NCBI GenBank assembly: GCA_027600665.1
Contig: JADGJL010000312.1
Span: 1-25,633 of the forward strand
Length of the DNA stretch: 25,633 bases
Source of the DNA: Irineochytrium annulatum
Lineage: Eukaryota > Chytridiomycota > Chytridiomycetes > Chytridiales > Chytridiaceae
Direction of reading: 5' to 3'
The notes under the pieces were generated by a model, which was given only the letters and a program-made list of their open reading frames with translations, was not told the origin of the DNA and made no database searches. This document shows positions 10,781-19,965 of the stretch, in pieces. Within the stretch, counting starts at the first letter, position 1; every line of letters starts with the position of its first letter. The translations under genes and the position numbers were made by a program.

Positions 10781-11738
10781 GATGCGGAATCGTCCCAAGG
10801 CGCCGCGGGTTGCGACGTGCAAACAGGGTGGAGTCGAAAGCCTTCGGACCGAATGGTGCGGATTTCAAATACAAGCCATCCGCGTTCAAGCAGCCGCGAC
10901 TGGCACAACGTCAACCGCTTAGTCGGGGGATCTGTTGTTTTTTGTCGCGTTGTCAGTGCCAGAGCAGTATGCATTTTGTTGGAGGCCGTCGAGCTTGGAG
11001 CAGTTGGAGAGTTCAGGACTGTCAGGCGCGCTGGGTCGACCTCGATGAGGAGCAAAATGAAGGAAGAAGTTGCCATTATACAACTTGAAAACTATGATGA
11101 GAGGCTTTGTTTGGTTGCTGCAATCGTGGAAGAAACCACCTGCGGGATGCACTTGCTCGTTGTTAAGAGTTTGCTAAACCCTCCATCAGAAAGCCGAAAA
11201 TTATTTGCTTGTGCTTCTCATGTCGCTCGCCCGCGTCGCGTCCGCCACCGGCATTGCAAGTCAATCCGGGTACCCCGTCGCACTTCGGTTGTCCAATCCT
11301 CTTTTGCGGGCCAAACTTGTCTCCATATGTTACAAACCCGACTCTGTTGCTATGTCATTCCGCTACGATGTCCCTAAATGTGCATTCTGTTCTATTTTCT
11401 GCACTTACACACTAAGACGAGTTCCTGTATTTGCCCCGATCGAGGCTTTTATATTTTGAAGCCGAAGGACTTTTTTAAATTCACCCTCCCTACCACGTGT
11501 GGTACCAGGAGAAATAGGAAAACAAGGGCAGCACCCGCAAGCAGCGCAACTCACACACTTCATAAAAACTGAAGATTGGGTGCTGCTTAACATGAACAGC
11601 AAAGGGGCGCAAAAGCGCAAACAGATTTGGGTAAACAACATGGCTACACATGCACATAAAGATACAAGGGATTGCAATGGGATTAGAATATTTAGCTTGG
11701 TAGGAAGGAGAACATCCAGGACGGCCAAAGTAAGTTGC
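10781..11738. other. Intergenic region upstream of SMC2; no supported gene
   Basis: About 960 bases between the SMC2 start codon and the 3' end of the next minus-strand gene. It should contain the SMC2 promoter and leader and the 3' UTR of the gene at 12398-11739. Open frames exist, the longest plus-strand one at 10817-11377. They begin at non-ATG codons, are rich in Cys/Arg/Ser and show no recognisable motif, so I do not call them. Confidence 0.4.
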
Positions 11739-12398
11739 TCAATCAGCGTAATCAAACGTAGGGTAATGCTGTGGCCTCCAGAGTGGCAGTTTAACATCAT
11801 CAAATCCCGAAAGTGACACTCTTCGGGCTTTACCACAGGACGCCGGCCCCATTTCATTTGTAGACTTTGCGTCGATACCGCTAACACTCTCCCCTGCCTG
11901 GACATCAGCATGAGCTTCTCCCTCGTCCTGACCCCAATCGACTGCCCTACACCTCACCGGTGATGGCAATGACACGCCAGAAGTGTTACCATCCTCTTCA
12001 GCGCTTTCATCGTCCATTTGCACGGTCACAGCGGCGGCATGGGCCGGGCGCAGTCGCAAACCTCCGCCAGACTTGTTAAAGAAGGGTGCCACAGAGAGCG
12101 AACGGATCTCCTCGTCAGGGATGACTACACCTGGCGCGACGTAGCAGAAGATGGGGAAGATGGTGTTGTTTTTGGCAGAGGAGGGCGAGGGTGAGGGGGT
12201 GGCGTGAAGAAGCCGGCGACGAGTGCGTCTGATCGAGAGGCATGGCCTGCCGTTGCGAGGAACTAAGGTGGTATACCTCTTTACGGGGACAGAGATGGCG
12301 GGCCTGCGGCGAGTACGGAGGCACAGGTCAGAGAGGATCGAGTTGGTGAATGGATGATGGACCTACCGCTTGTACGTCACCTTGACTCCGGTGGTCAT
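11739..12398 (-). CDS. Unrecognised protein, 198 aa, two exons
   Basis: Exon 1 is 12398-12367 (MTTGVKVTYK plus two bases) and exon 2 is 12303-11739. They are joined across a 63-nt intron with donor GTAGGT and acceptor GCCGCAG, conserving frame (an Arg codon spans the junction). I do not recognise the family. The N-terminal third is basic (PVKRYTTLV, IRRTRRRLLHATPSPS). A hydrophobic patch follows (NTIFPIFCYVAPGVVIP), then EEIRSLSVAPFFNKSGGGL and an acidic, Ser-rich C-terminal half ending WRPQHYPTFDYAD. The minus strand just upstream of the ATG (12399-12445) is strongly pyrimidine-rich, as expected of a fungal promoter or leader. The gene lies in the same direction as SMC2. A continuous frame over 190 codons with a good intron supports it, but no homology does. 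Confidence 0.5.
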
Positions 12399-12761
12399 GC
12401 AGGGAAATGCCGAGCGGTGTGGGCGAGAGGGGAGGGAGGGAGAGTACTGAACAGTCGTGATTGAGGACTGCATATGATGATGTGTGCCCATTTCTGATAG
12501 TGGAGGATTTCGCAAAAAATTCTTCAACAGATTGTATTTCTGTTTCTTTTAAGAGAACGAAATCCGTCGAAACTAAACAGGCAGGGGCTGGCCGTTGACG
12601 GTTCTGGGGTGCGTTTGGACACCTGTCCTTATAAAAGCTATGGTCAATAGCTACTCAACAGTCGCCCTTGTAATTCTAAGCTTCGCCAGTCATCACCTGG
12701 AGTTCATCGCGACCAGCATTATTGGCGTCCGAATGCACGCCATTTCCAAGTCGGCAGTCAG
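12399..12761. other. Intergenic; probable promoter of the 198-aa gene
   Basis: This 363-base stretch has CT-rich minus-strand DNA at 12420-12445, an A/T-rich block at 12510-12560, a TATA-like TTATAAAAG at 12629-12637 (plus strand), and an overlapping 6-bp inverted repeat AGCTAT/ATAGCT with a 5-base loop at 12636-12652. No reading frame looks coding. Confidence 0.35.
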
Positions 12762-13008
12762 TCAAGGCAGGGGGGTGCTTATTTGAATGGTAGTGTCCTC
12801 CCGCTCCGTGCTGGGAGATGCAGGATTATCCGTTGGATCTACATACCACAGTTTTGTGTCGGGCGTCATACTGCCCGAAGGCGTAGACTGGATTAAATTA
12901 CACACTTCATTGTCGCTGAACGGCGTAGCAGTGTACCATTAGTTGTTAGGGCTTCAACCGCTCGTTTACATGTTCAGGAATGACGGTATAGCTGCCGTCG
13001 TTGTCCAT
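12762..13008 (-). CDS. Possible small protein, 67 aa, two exons
   Basis: Exon 1, 13008-12959, begins MDNDGSYTVIPEHVNE. Exon 2, 12915-12762, includes DNEVCNLIQSTPSG, KLWYVDPTDNPAS and ends IQISTPLP. The 43-nt intron has a weak GTTGAA donor but carries CCCTAAC and ACTAAT branch-like sequences and a TTCAG acceptor. GTT-type donors also occur in SMC2 here (GTTTGT, GTTCGA, GTTAGC). The frame is kept across the junction. The product is acidic, polar and of unknown function. It could be a complete small gene or the terminal exons of a larger one. Another coding-like stretch lies upstream at 13204-13094 (MSHKPVAPMRH). Confidence 0.3.
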
Positions 13009-13751
13009 TGCGCTGTGTCAAGGACGGTGTGGCCTGTATGAATGCTACCGCCTCGCTGACAGGCTTAACTGTCGCGCCTCGAACGAGCCTGAGTTATTCT
13101 GATACAATGATTTCTGATAAAGCAGGTCTGTACTCATGCGAGATATCCAATTGTTTAGGAGCATTTCGGCTATGTCTCATTGGCGCCACTGGCTTATGCG
13201 ACATGTTAAGGATGGCGATGTAAATTAAAACGTGGTCGTTTCGCGGAGTTTCGGCATTTTCCAATTTCCCTTGGCGCGTCCAGATGGAGCGACCCGCGTC
13301 CAACGCGCTAACGATATTACCTCTAGGCAGGTCTTATGAGCGGTAAGGTTGCGCCAGCGGTAAATGCGACGGGCAGCGCCAGGGCGAACGCGAGTGTTGG
13401 CCCGCACATTCGAGACCATGTTGGACTCGGTGGTGACGCGACGCGCAATCTCGGCGCGTCCCTGCTGTCACGACTCTCCAGCCTTGCACCGAGCCCGCGA
13501 CGGGCTTCCTCACCGTTGGCCTAGGCTGGGGTGGGGCGTGTGTGCCATCGATTTTCCGAATGAAGGCCGGTATCGTGCAGTGGAACGTCGTACACAATCA
13601 GATCTGGCGGCATTGCTTGGAACCAGGATGTCGAACACCCGGCGCGGCGCGCCAACAAAAGCCCGGCCCCGACTCTGATTTTTCTTCGTCCATTTCGTCC
13701 CCCTCGACCCTCGTCCCCCGCGGTCGACGTTGTCCTAGGTCGTGTCTGAAA
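13009..13751. other. Intergenic region upstream of the H+-ATPase gene
   Basis: About 740 bases. A short minus-strand frame at 13204-13094 (36 codons) looks mildly coding but cannot be linked with confidence to the exons below it. From about 13340 the DNA is GC-rich with many short mutually overlapping frames and no recognisable product. The last 75 bases before the ATPase ATG (13676-13750) are CT-rich, with TTTCTTCGTCC and CCCCCTCGACCC blocks, as expected for the leader of a strongly expressed fungal gene. Confidence 0.4.
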
Positions 13752-16700
13752 ATGACGGTAGCCGACACCAAGGTCGACAAGGCGGCGGATGCTGTCGGTG
13801 AGTGGCCGTGATGCGAGCATGCGATGTGGTCTTCTGGTGACTGACCGTCGTTTCTTCGTCATCGCCATCGATCAGAGCCGCATCACCCCGAGCAGGTCGG
13901 CACGGTAAAGATGGAAGAGGCCGTGCACGTCGAGGCCTCGGACGAGATCGACGCCGAGCTTGAGAAGCTCCTTCAGACTGGTATGTATTGACGTGATCGC
14001 GGTTCCCACCGTCTTGCCCGTTACCAACCACCAAATTTTAACGAAATATTCAGACCCGTCGAAAGGTCTGACGGATGCGGAGGTTACGGAGCGCCTGGCT
14101 AAGTTCGGTCACAACGGTAAGAATTAAACTGGAACCTGTATTCGAGGAACTAAAACTTCATATCAGAGATCCCCGAGAAGAGGACAAACCCCCTGTTGAA
14201 GTTCATTTCTTACTTTCTCGGTGCCATTTCGTACCTGCTCGAGATCGCTTGTATCCTGTCGGCGGTCTTCGAGGACTGGATTGATTTCGGTATTTTGGTC
14301 TTTGTTTTGATCGCGAACGCTTGCATTGGTTACTTCGAGGAGGTAAGGCGTTCGTCACTTTAAAGTATGTCGTGGCTTGTCCTCACCTGCCTTCTCTCAC
14401 CATTTAGGCCCGTGCCGAGTCCGCCCTGGATGCCCTCAAGAACACCCTCGCTCTCAAGTCTCGTTGCTGGCGTAACGGCAAGCTCGTCGAGGTCGAGTCC
14501 GTCGACCTTGTCCCCGGTGATATTATCGCGCTTCGTCTCGGCGATATCGTTCCCGCCGATTGCCGTCTCCTTGGCATCGGTGTCACGGGCGAGATCACCG
14601 AAGGCACGCTCCAGATCGACCAGGCCGCCCTCACGGGCGAGTCGCTCCCCGTCCAGAAGGGCAAAGGCTCAACGGCTTACTCGTCGTCCATCGTAAAGCA
14701 GGGCCAGATGCTCGGCGTTGTTACGAAGACCGGCATTCACACGTACATCGGCCGCGCTGCTAACCTGATCGCCGTCACCGTTGAGGAGGGTCACTTCCAG
14801 AAGATTATTAACTCGATCGGTAACTTCCTTATCATCATCACCGTGGTACGTGTCTCGACGGTTCTTCACTAAGCTTGTTACTGTGTGTGTTGCCACTTCT
14901 TAACCATTTTATCAGGTCATGGTCATTATGCTGCTCTTCATCAAGATCTTTGGCCAACAGTCGTACACTGACGGTGTCGTTGACGACACTGGCAAGAGGG
15001 TTAAGAAGGCGCTTCTGCAAGTTCTCGTCCTTACCGTCGCCGCGATTCCCGTCGGTCTCCCCACCGTGCTTTCCGTCACCATGGCCGTCGGTGCCTCCCA
15101 GCTCGCCAAGAAGAAGGTTATCGTTAAGCGTCTCACCGCCATCGAGGAGCTGGCGTCCGTCTCTATCCTCTGCTCCGATAAGACCGGCACTCTGACCTTG
15201 AACCAGCTGTCCTTTGACGTTCCCTACCTGTCGAAGAAAGGCAACACGTCCTCCGACTTCGAGGGCACTGGCGTCCCGTACACCGAGCAGGACCTTCTCC
15301 TCACTAGTTTCTTCGCCTCCGAGCCCGGCGCGCAGGATGCCATTGAATCCGCGATCCGCAAGGCCGCCCAGTCCCGCGTCGATATTCTTTCCGAGCGCAC
15401 GGAGCAGGACCACAACATTCCCGGCTACAAGGTCAACAACTTTATCCCGTTCAACCCGACGTCCAAGTACACCGAAGCCAAGGTGACCGATCTCGCCACC
15501 GGCAAGCAGTTCCGTTGCATCAAGGGGGCTCCTCAGGTCATCGTCCGCATGTGCGGTGGCCACGACGAAGCCACGATCGCCGTCAATGACTTTGCCAGGC
15601 GCGGCCTCCGCGCTCTTGGTGTCGCCCGCACTATTGATGAAGAGATGACCAAGTTTGAGATGGTTGGCATGATCTCTCTCCTTGATCCTCCCCGTCCCGA
15701 TTCGGCCTCAACCATCCACGAGTGTGGTCTCCTCGGTGTCTCTGTCAAGATGATTACCGGTGACCAGCAGATCATCGCGAAGGAGGTTGCCCACCGTCTC
15801 GGCATGCACCGCACTATCCTGGACGCCCACAAGCTGATTGACGACTCCATCGACGAAGCCTCCATCACCGAGCGTGTCGAGAAGGCTGACGGTTTTGCCC
15901 AGGTCATTCCCGAGCACAAGTACAAGGTCGTCGAGCTCCTGCAGAAGAAGGGCTGGCTGGTCGGCATGACGGGCGACGGTGTCAACGACGCCCCCGCGTT
16001 GAAGAAGGCCAACGTCGGTATTGCCGTCGAGGGCTGCACTGACGCCGCCCGCTCCGCGGCCGACATCGTTCTCCTCGCCTCCGGCCTCTCGACCATCGTT
16101 GACGGTATCAAGACCTCGCGTTCGATCTTCCAGCGCATGCGCTCGTACGCCCTCTACCGTATCGCCTCGACCGTCCACTTCTTGATCTTCTTCTTCATCT
16201 CGATCATCGCGTTCAACTTCTCGTTGCCCACACGTCTCATCATCCTGATCGCCGTCCTTAACGACGCCGCCACTCTGGTCATCTCGGTCGACAACGCCAA
16301 GATCTCGATGAGGCCCGACAAGTGGAGGCTTGGTCAGCTCATGTTCCTGTCTACCCTGCTCGGCCTGCTGCTCATGATTATCTCGTTCGCCCACTTCTTC
16401 GGTAAGATATCCTGCGCAACCTGACTGTCGCAATTACCATCTAACATGCATGTCTGCTTTACAGTTGCCTGGAAGAGCTACGGCTTTGAGCCTAACGGAG
16501 ACGAGCCGACCATTCTCGGCACGATCATGTACCTCCAGATCTCCTCCTGCCCGCACTTCGTCATCTTCTCCACCCGTGTCCCGACGTGGTTCTGGACGTC
16601 AGTGCCTTCCCTGGTCTTTATCGTCGCCGTCGGCGGTACTCAGGTCTTCGCTATGTTCATGTCCATTTACGGTGTCAGCGTGTTCCAGGCTGTTGCTATG

Positions 16701-17067
16701 TAAGCTTTACCGATTTCCGCTTAAGAGCGTCATCTGACCTTTCTGATTTAGTGGCTGGCCGTGGGGTGTTGTTGTTCTCTTGATCTCTACCGTCATGTTC
16801 ATGCTTCTCGACGTTGTCAAGGTGATGGTCATCCGTCACTGGTCGTTTGACCTGACCGCCCGCCTCTGGCCCTCGCCCAAGCGCACCGCCGAGTTGCAGC
16901 GCCGTATCGCCGAGCGCGTCGTCAAGGCCCGCATTAGGAAGAACATCGACAAGATGAGGAACGTCCTTAGGATGTCCACCGTCCTCGTTGCGTGGAAGGC
17001 CGCCTCCATCAAGAAGCTTGTGCCTGCCGCGAGCAGCTCTGAGACGGTTGTGGAGATTAAGGCTTGA
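13752..17067 (+). CDS. Plasma-membrane P-type (P3A) H+-transporting ATPase
   Basis: Pumps protons out of the cell at the cost of ATP, energising nutrient uptake. Eight exons: 13752-13797, 13876-13980, 14054-14116, 14167-14342, 14408-14845, 14916-16401, 16465-16699, 16752-17067, giving 954 aa. M1-M2 are at about residues 85-130, followed by VPGDII and the TGES actuator loop (206-209). M4 has AAIPVGLPT. The phosphorylated Asp is in CSDKTGTLTLNQL (Asp364). Nucleotide-binding KGAPQ is at 479-483, DPPR at 533-536, and the hinge TGDGVNDAPALKKA at 628 onward. M6 has LIAVLNDAATL, whose Asp726 matches the proton-binding Asp of plant pumps. M7-M10 follow. The tail is Arg/Lys-rich (RRIAERVVKARIRKNIDK) and ends SSSETVVEIKA, a possible autoinhibitory region. 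The codon TLNQL and the LND of M6 recall plant/protist-type pumps more than yeast Pma1. Strong C-ending codon bias suggests high expression. Confidence 0.95.
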
Positions 17068-18390
17068 TTGGAAAATGCGGTTGGACTTTTAAGTTGAATG
17101 GACATTAGATGGTGATGAAGGCTTTTTGGACGGTTTCTTTCTCACTTTTTTTTCGTTGGGTCACTTAAACTTTAAGTTGAAGCTCATGTGCCCTTGACGT
17201 GACTTCCAGTTCTGGATGTTGTCCGGTTCTATCTTCCTCATTTTATTTTCTCTTTTCAATATCTCATCACTTGGGCATGATGGATTGAAGGGGGCAGCAT
17301 CCCTAATATTCTCCCTCCATCTTTCTTCTTCATTTGCTTCAGTTGTTGTTGAGCTGAATGTCGATCGATCTCCTGCATGTCACGACCTAGTACTTTGACG
17401 TTTGACTCCTTTGCGTGGCTAGTAAAGGTCTATGCTCTCTTTTATTGATGCCTTTTTCCTTTGTTTGATTTTCTTGAGGATGCTCTCCGGACCTCTTCTC
17501 ACCCATTTTCTTATATGCTGTGTACCCCAGTGAACCTAGTGCCTCTCAACCTCTTTCTTTTTTTTTTTCTGGACGGAGCTGGTAGCACTGGTGAGATGGG
17601 TACTTTATTTATTCCTTTTAAACCCCTTTATTTCCTTTTATTCGCCTGGGTCCCTTTTTCTTTACTTTCCTTCATTTCGAAATCTCCCCCTCCAACACAA
17701 CTTTTTCGCTATTGGTTTCCCTCTGTATATCCTGTCCGTGGGCCTCATGTGTTTTTTACTTTTTCTCCCCCAATCCTTTCCTCTAAAGTTATCGTCATGT
17801 ATTCCGAACATTCCCCTACCACCTATCCCGATAAAAATTTTAAAGTTGTTTGAATAAAAAGTCTATAAAATTGAAACTATCTGGTCGTGATGCTGGAAGT
17901 GGATTGAACTGTACTTCGATCGGTTCACACTGCATTTGTACTGACAGTAGTCACCTCTCACAAGTGTTCTTTGTGAACAGTTCACAGAGCAGAAGAGGGC
18001 AGACTCCACGCCACGGCCGCCCACCGACGCCCCGCCTTGCACCAGTCGCGGTCTTGGACGACCACGACTCTCCGACAGGGTGGACTGCGGACCGGTCCTC
18101 GTCACCGGCGTACGTCAGCACCTGCGAGCCGTCTCGGGCGGGAGAGCGACGCCGCTCTGGGCGTGTGGTGTAAGACTTCTGGCGGGTCGATGCGGAGAAC
18201 CGCGCCTCGGCCGCCGACGGTGAAGTGGGAGGGAGCAGGTGCAGCCATGCCGCCGTGACGTTGATGTAGAGCCCCCAAATCGATATTTACCTGTGAGCAG
18301 CCAACCAGCTTGCAGCAACTTCAGTTAAATGCCAACCGAGTGTGGTCCTGTGCGGCGTTGATCCCAGGCCGACAGTCGGCTCGGCTAAAG

Positions 18391-18419
18391 TCTCCATCGC
18401 TTTGTATGCGCGATGGAGA
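18391..18419. repeat. Perfect 10-bp inverted repeat (hairpin)
   Basis: TCTCCATCGC at 18391-18400 and its exact complement GCGATGGAGA at 18410-18419 flank a 9-base loop. A second 8-bp inverted pair, CCGAGTGT at 18336-18343 and ACACTCGG at 18424-18431, brackets it. The function is unknown, and there is no T-run to make it a terminator. Confidence 0.5.
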
Positions 18420-18660
18420 ATCGACACTCGGCTCCAGCGTCCTGGCCAACTATGCCGGATGGTGGGTTCCGAGGGCAGGCAGATGTTCACATTTGAACGT
18501 TGAGAGAAACTGGTCTTCGCGTCTCGGAGATGACTGGTAAGGTGTGAGGCGAGAGTCTAGGATGCGGAGCTGCTGGTGGTGTGAACTGGAAAGGAGGCAG
18601 TAAATGAGGCGATGCGGCGGTGGATGGGATTTTGACTTGCTTGCCTTCGTAGATTTGTAG

Positions 18661-18754
18661 ATGCATTTAAATACTGCACAGATTCCCCAAAATAACCATC
18701 AGCAACCAACAACTACAACAACAGCAACAACAACAGCAGTCACCACCTCAAAAG
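18661..18754 (+). promoter_or_regulatory. Core promoter and CAA-rich leader of the secreted-protein gene
   Basis: A TATA-like ATTTAAATA lies at 18664-18672, about 85 bases before the ATG. The leader from about 18697 to 18745 is nearly all CAA, CAG and CCA trinucleotides, free of G-rich structure and of upstream ATGs. Such unstructured CAA leaders are typical of efficiently translated mRNAs. The TATA assignment is tentative. Confidence 0.5.
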
Positions 18755-19417
18755 ATGCTCTTCTCCGCTCTCCTCACCGTCGCCTCCCTCTCGACTGTCG
18801 CCGTTGCCGAGTCCTACTCCAGCAAACGCGATTGCTCCACCTCCTCCGGCTCGTTCCAAGGTCAAAACTACAAGTGCGATGTCTCCGGGAACGAGTCGGT
18901 CTTCTACCACTGCGATCACGGCGAGTGGGTCCGGATGCCCTGCGCGGCCGGCACCGTCTGCGACGTCGACCAGTGGCTTCACTACCGCCAGAGCCCATGC
19001 GTCGCCGGCTACGCGCCGCAGCCGCCAGCCTACAGCCCGAAGAGTCCCTCGTACACTCCCTCCTACGCTCCGAAGAGGCCATCCTACACGCCCATTCCAA
19101 CGCCGAGCTACACTCCCAACCAGCCCCCTTACGCGGCCAAGCCTACCTACACTCCTTCGTACGCCCCGAGGCCTGCTTACACGCCCTCCCACGGCGGCGA
19201 GAGCAGCTGCAACACAGGCGCGGGCTCCTGGAACGGTCAGAACTACAAGTGCGACAGGTCCGGCGACAGCTCGGTGTTCTACCAGTGCGACCAGGGCGAG
19301 TGGGTCGAGATGCGGTGTGCGGAGGGTACCGAGTGCAACGTGCAGCATTGGTTCCGATACCACGAGAGCCCGTGCGTGGCTGTTGAGACGGATGTGAAGT
19401 ACGGCTACAGGAAGTGA
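18755..19417 (+). CDS. Secreted protein with two CBM19-like six-cysteine domains
   Basis: 220 aa, single exon. Residues 1-18 (MLFSALLTVASLSTVAVA) form a clear signal peptide. Domain 1 has Cys at 27, 41, 53, 63, 69 and 82. Domain 2 has Cys at 152, 166, 178, 188, 194 and 207, with exactly the same spacing. Each has GQNYKCD, SVFYxCDxGEWV and a CAxGTxC motif. The WVxMxCAxGTxC pattern recalls family-19 chitin-binding modules of fungal chitinases, so binding to chitin or another wall polysaccharide is likely but unproven. The linker (about 85-148) is Pro/Tyr-rich with repeats of SYTPSYAP, PTYTPSYAP and similar, a likely O-glycosylated extended spacer. There is no catalytic domain, transmembrane segment or GPI signal. 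It stands alone between the ATPase and Sel1 genes. A role in wall cross-linking, adhesion or masking of chitin is inference. Confidence 0.85.
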   Translation: MLFSALLTVASLSTVAVAESYSSKRDCSTSSGSFQGQNYKCDVSGNESVFYHCDHGEWVRMPCAAGTVCDVDQWLHYRQSPCVAGYAPQPPAYSPKSPSYTPSYAPKRPSYTPIPTPSYTPNQPPYAAKPTYTPSYAPRPAYTPSHGGESSCNTGAGSWNGQNYKCDRSGDSSVFYQCDQGEWVEMRCAEGTECNVQHWFRYHESPCVAVETDVKYGYRK

Positions 19418-19965
19418 ACTATTGCCATTTAGCTAGCGGTTTATTCTTCAATCTGATCTCTCCATTTCAATAAATTCCATTTCCAATATTCCCCTGGCGT
19501 TTTGCCTCGAAATCAGATTCCACGCTTTCGTGCACTCGCTGAAGCTCATAAGTCGACCACAGAGTGATCGTATTTTTAACCTCTGTTAGTAGAACCCATC
19601 GACGCACCGCTGATAATGTCTAATATGAGCAAAGTCCGTTCTTTCGTTTAATCTGAACATCCTTTATCGCAACATGTCATCCCAACTTGCAGTAATTCTA
19701 ATCCTGGATAAAACTGTCACCTACTCCAACCGCGTCATTCGCCTCCGCCCCATTAGCATCCCGCCCCCGTCTCGCAGCACTCGGTCTCCGCCGTCCGTCC
19801 GTCCGCAATCGCCGTCGTTCATTTCTGTGAAGGGAGGACCTGTCAAGCTTGAAGCAAGTCGCGCTCCAAACAAAGTCCACCGACTAGCCTGGCGACTGAC
19901 CTGACTCCCGGTCTGCGCATCTCTAGGACTTCACCAACCGGCCGTCCTTCCCGTTCCCGCTTGCC
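19418..19965. other. Intergenic: 3' end of the secreted-protein gene and 5' region of the Sel1 gene
   Basis: Carries the AATAAA at 19469-19474 and then the upstream region of the Sel1-repeat gene. An ATG-started frame at 19674-19904 is present but low in coding character. A stretch from 19927 (after CTCTAG) reads in frame into the Sel1 ATG, so a short upstream exon is possible but unproven. Confidence 0.4.
19469..19474 (+). promoter_or_regulatory. Polyadenylation signal AATAAA of the secreted-protein gene
   Basis: A canonical AATAAA lies 51 bases after the stop codon of the secreted-protein gene, in AT-richer DNA. Position and sequence fit a polyadenylation signal; the cleavage site itself cannot be seen. 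Confidence 0.5.

Larger units (their letters stand above)
17068..18754. other. Long intergenic region with a T/C-rich tract; no supported gene
   Basis: About 1.7 kb between the ATPase stop and the secreted-protein ATG. From about 17130 to 17850 the plus strand is strongly T/C-rich, with runs such as ten consecutive T near 17560. Frames in it (for example 17461-17853) are Phe/Leu/Ser/Pro-rich simply from composition. From about 17980 to 18550 the DNA is GC-rich again. A minus-strand frame at 18490-18287 looks faintly coding (GWHLTEVAASWL) and ends close to a GTAAAT donor-like site, but I could not extend it into a gene. A hairpin lies at 18391-18419. The last 150 bases should hold the promoter of the downstream gene. 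Confidence 0.4.

Noticed and set aside
10817..11377. 186-codon plus-strand frame upstream of SMC2
   Set aside because: Starts at GTG, has a high Cys/Arg/Ser content and no motif, and lies in the region expected to hold the SMC2 promoter.
14838..15563. 241-codon antisense frame, with a similar one at 15708-16433
   Set aside because: Opposite a highly conserved ATPase exon with strong codon bias. The Asp/Gly/Glu-rich product is the usual antisense artefact of C-ending codons.
17461..17853. 130-codon plus-strand frame with hydrophobic Phe/Leu stretches
   Set aside because: Its composition follows from the T/C-rich DNA. It could be mistaken for a membrane protein, but there is no sensible start, intron or family.
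18661..19386. 241-codon plus-strand frame and antisense frames over the secreted-protein gene
   Set aside because: They overlap the signal-peptide-bearing gene with duplicated Cys modules, and are Leu/Arg-rich without domain features.
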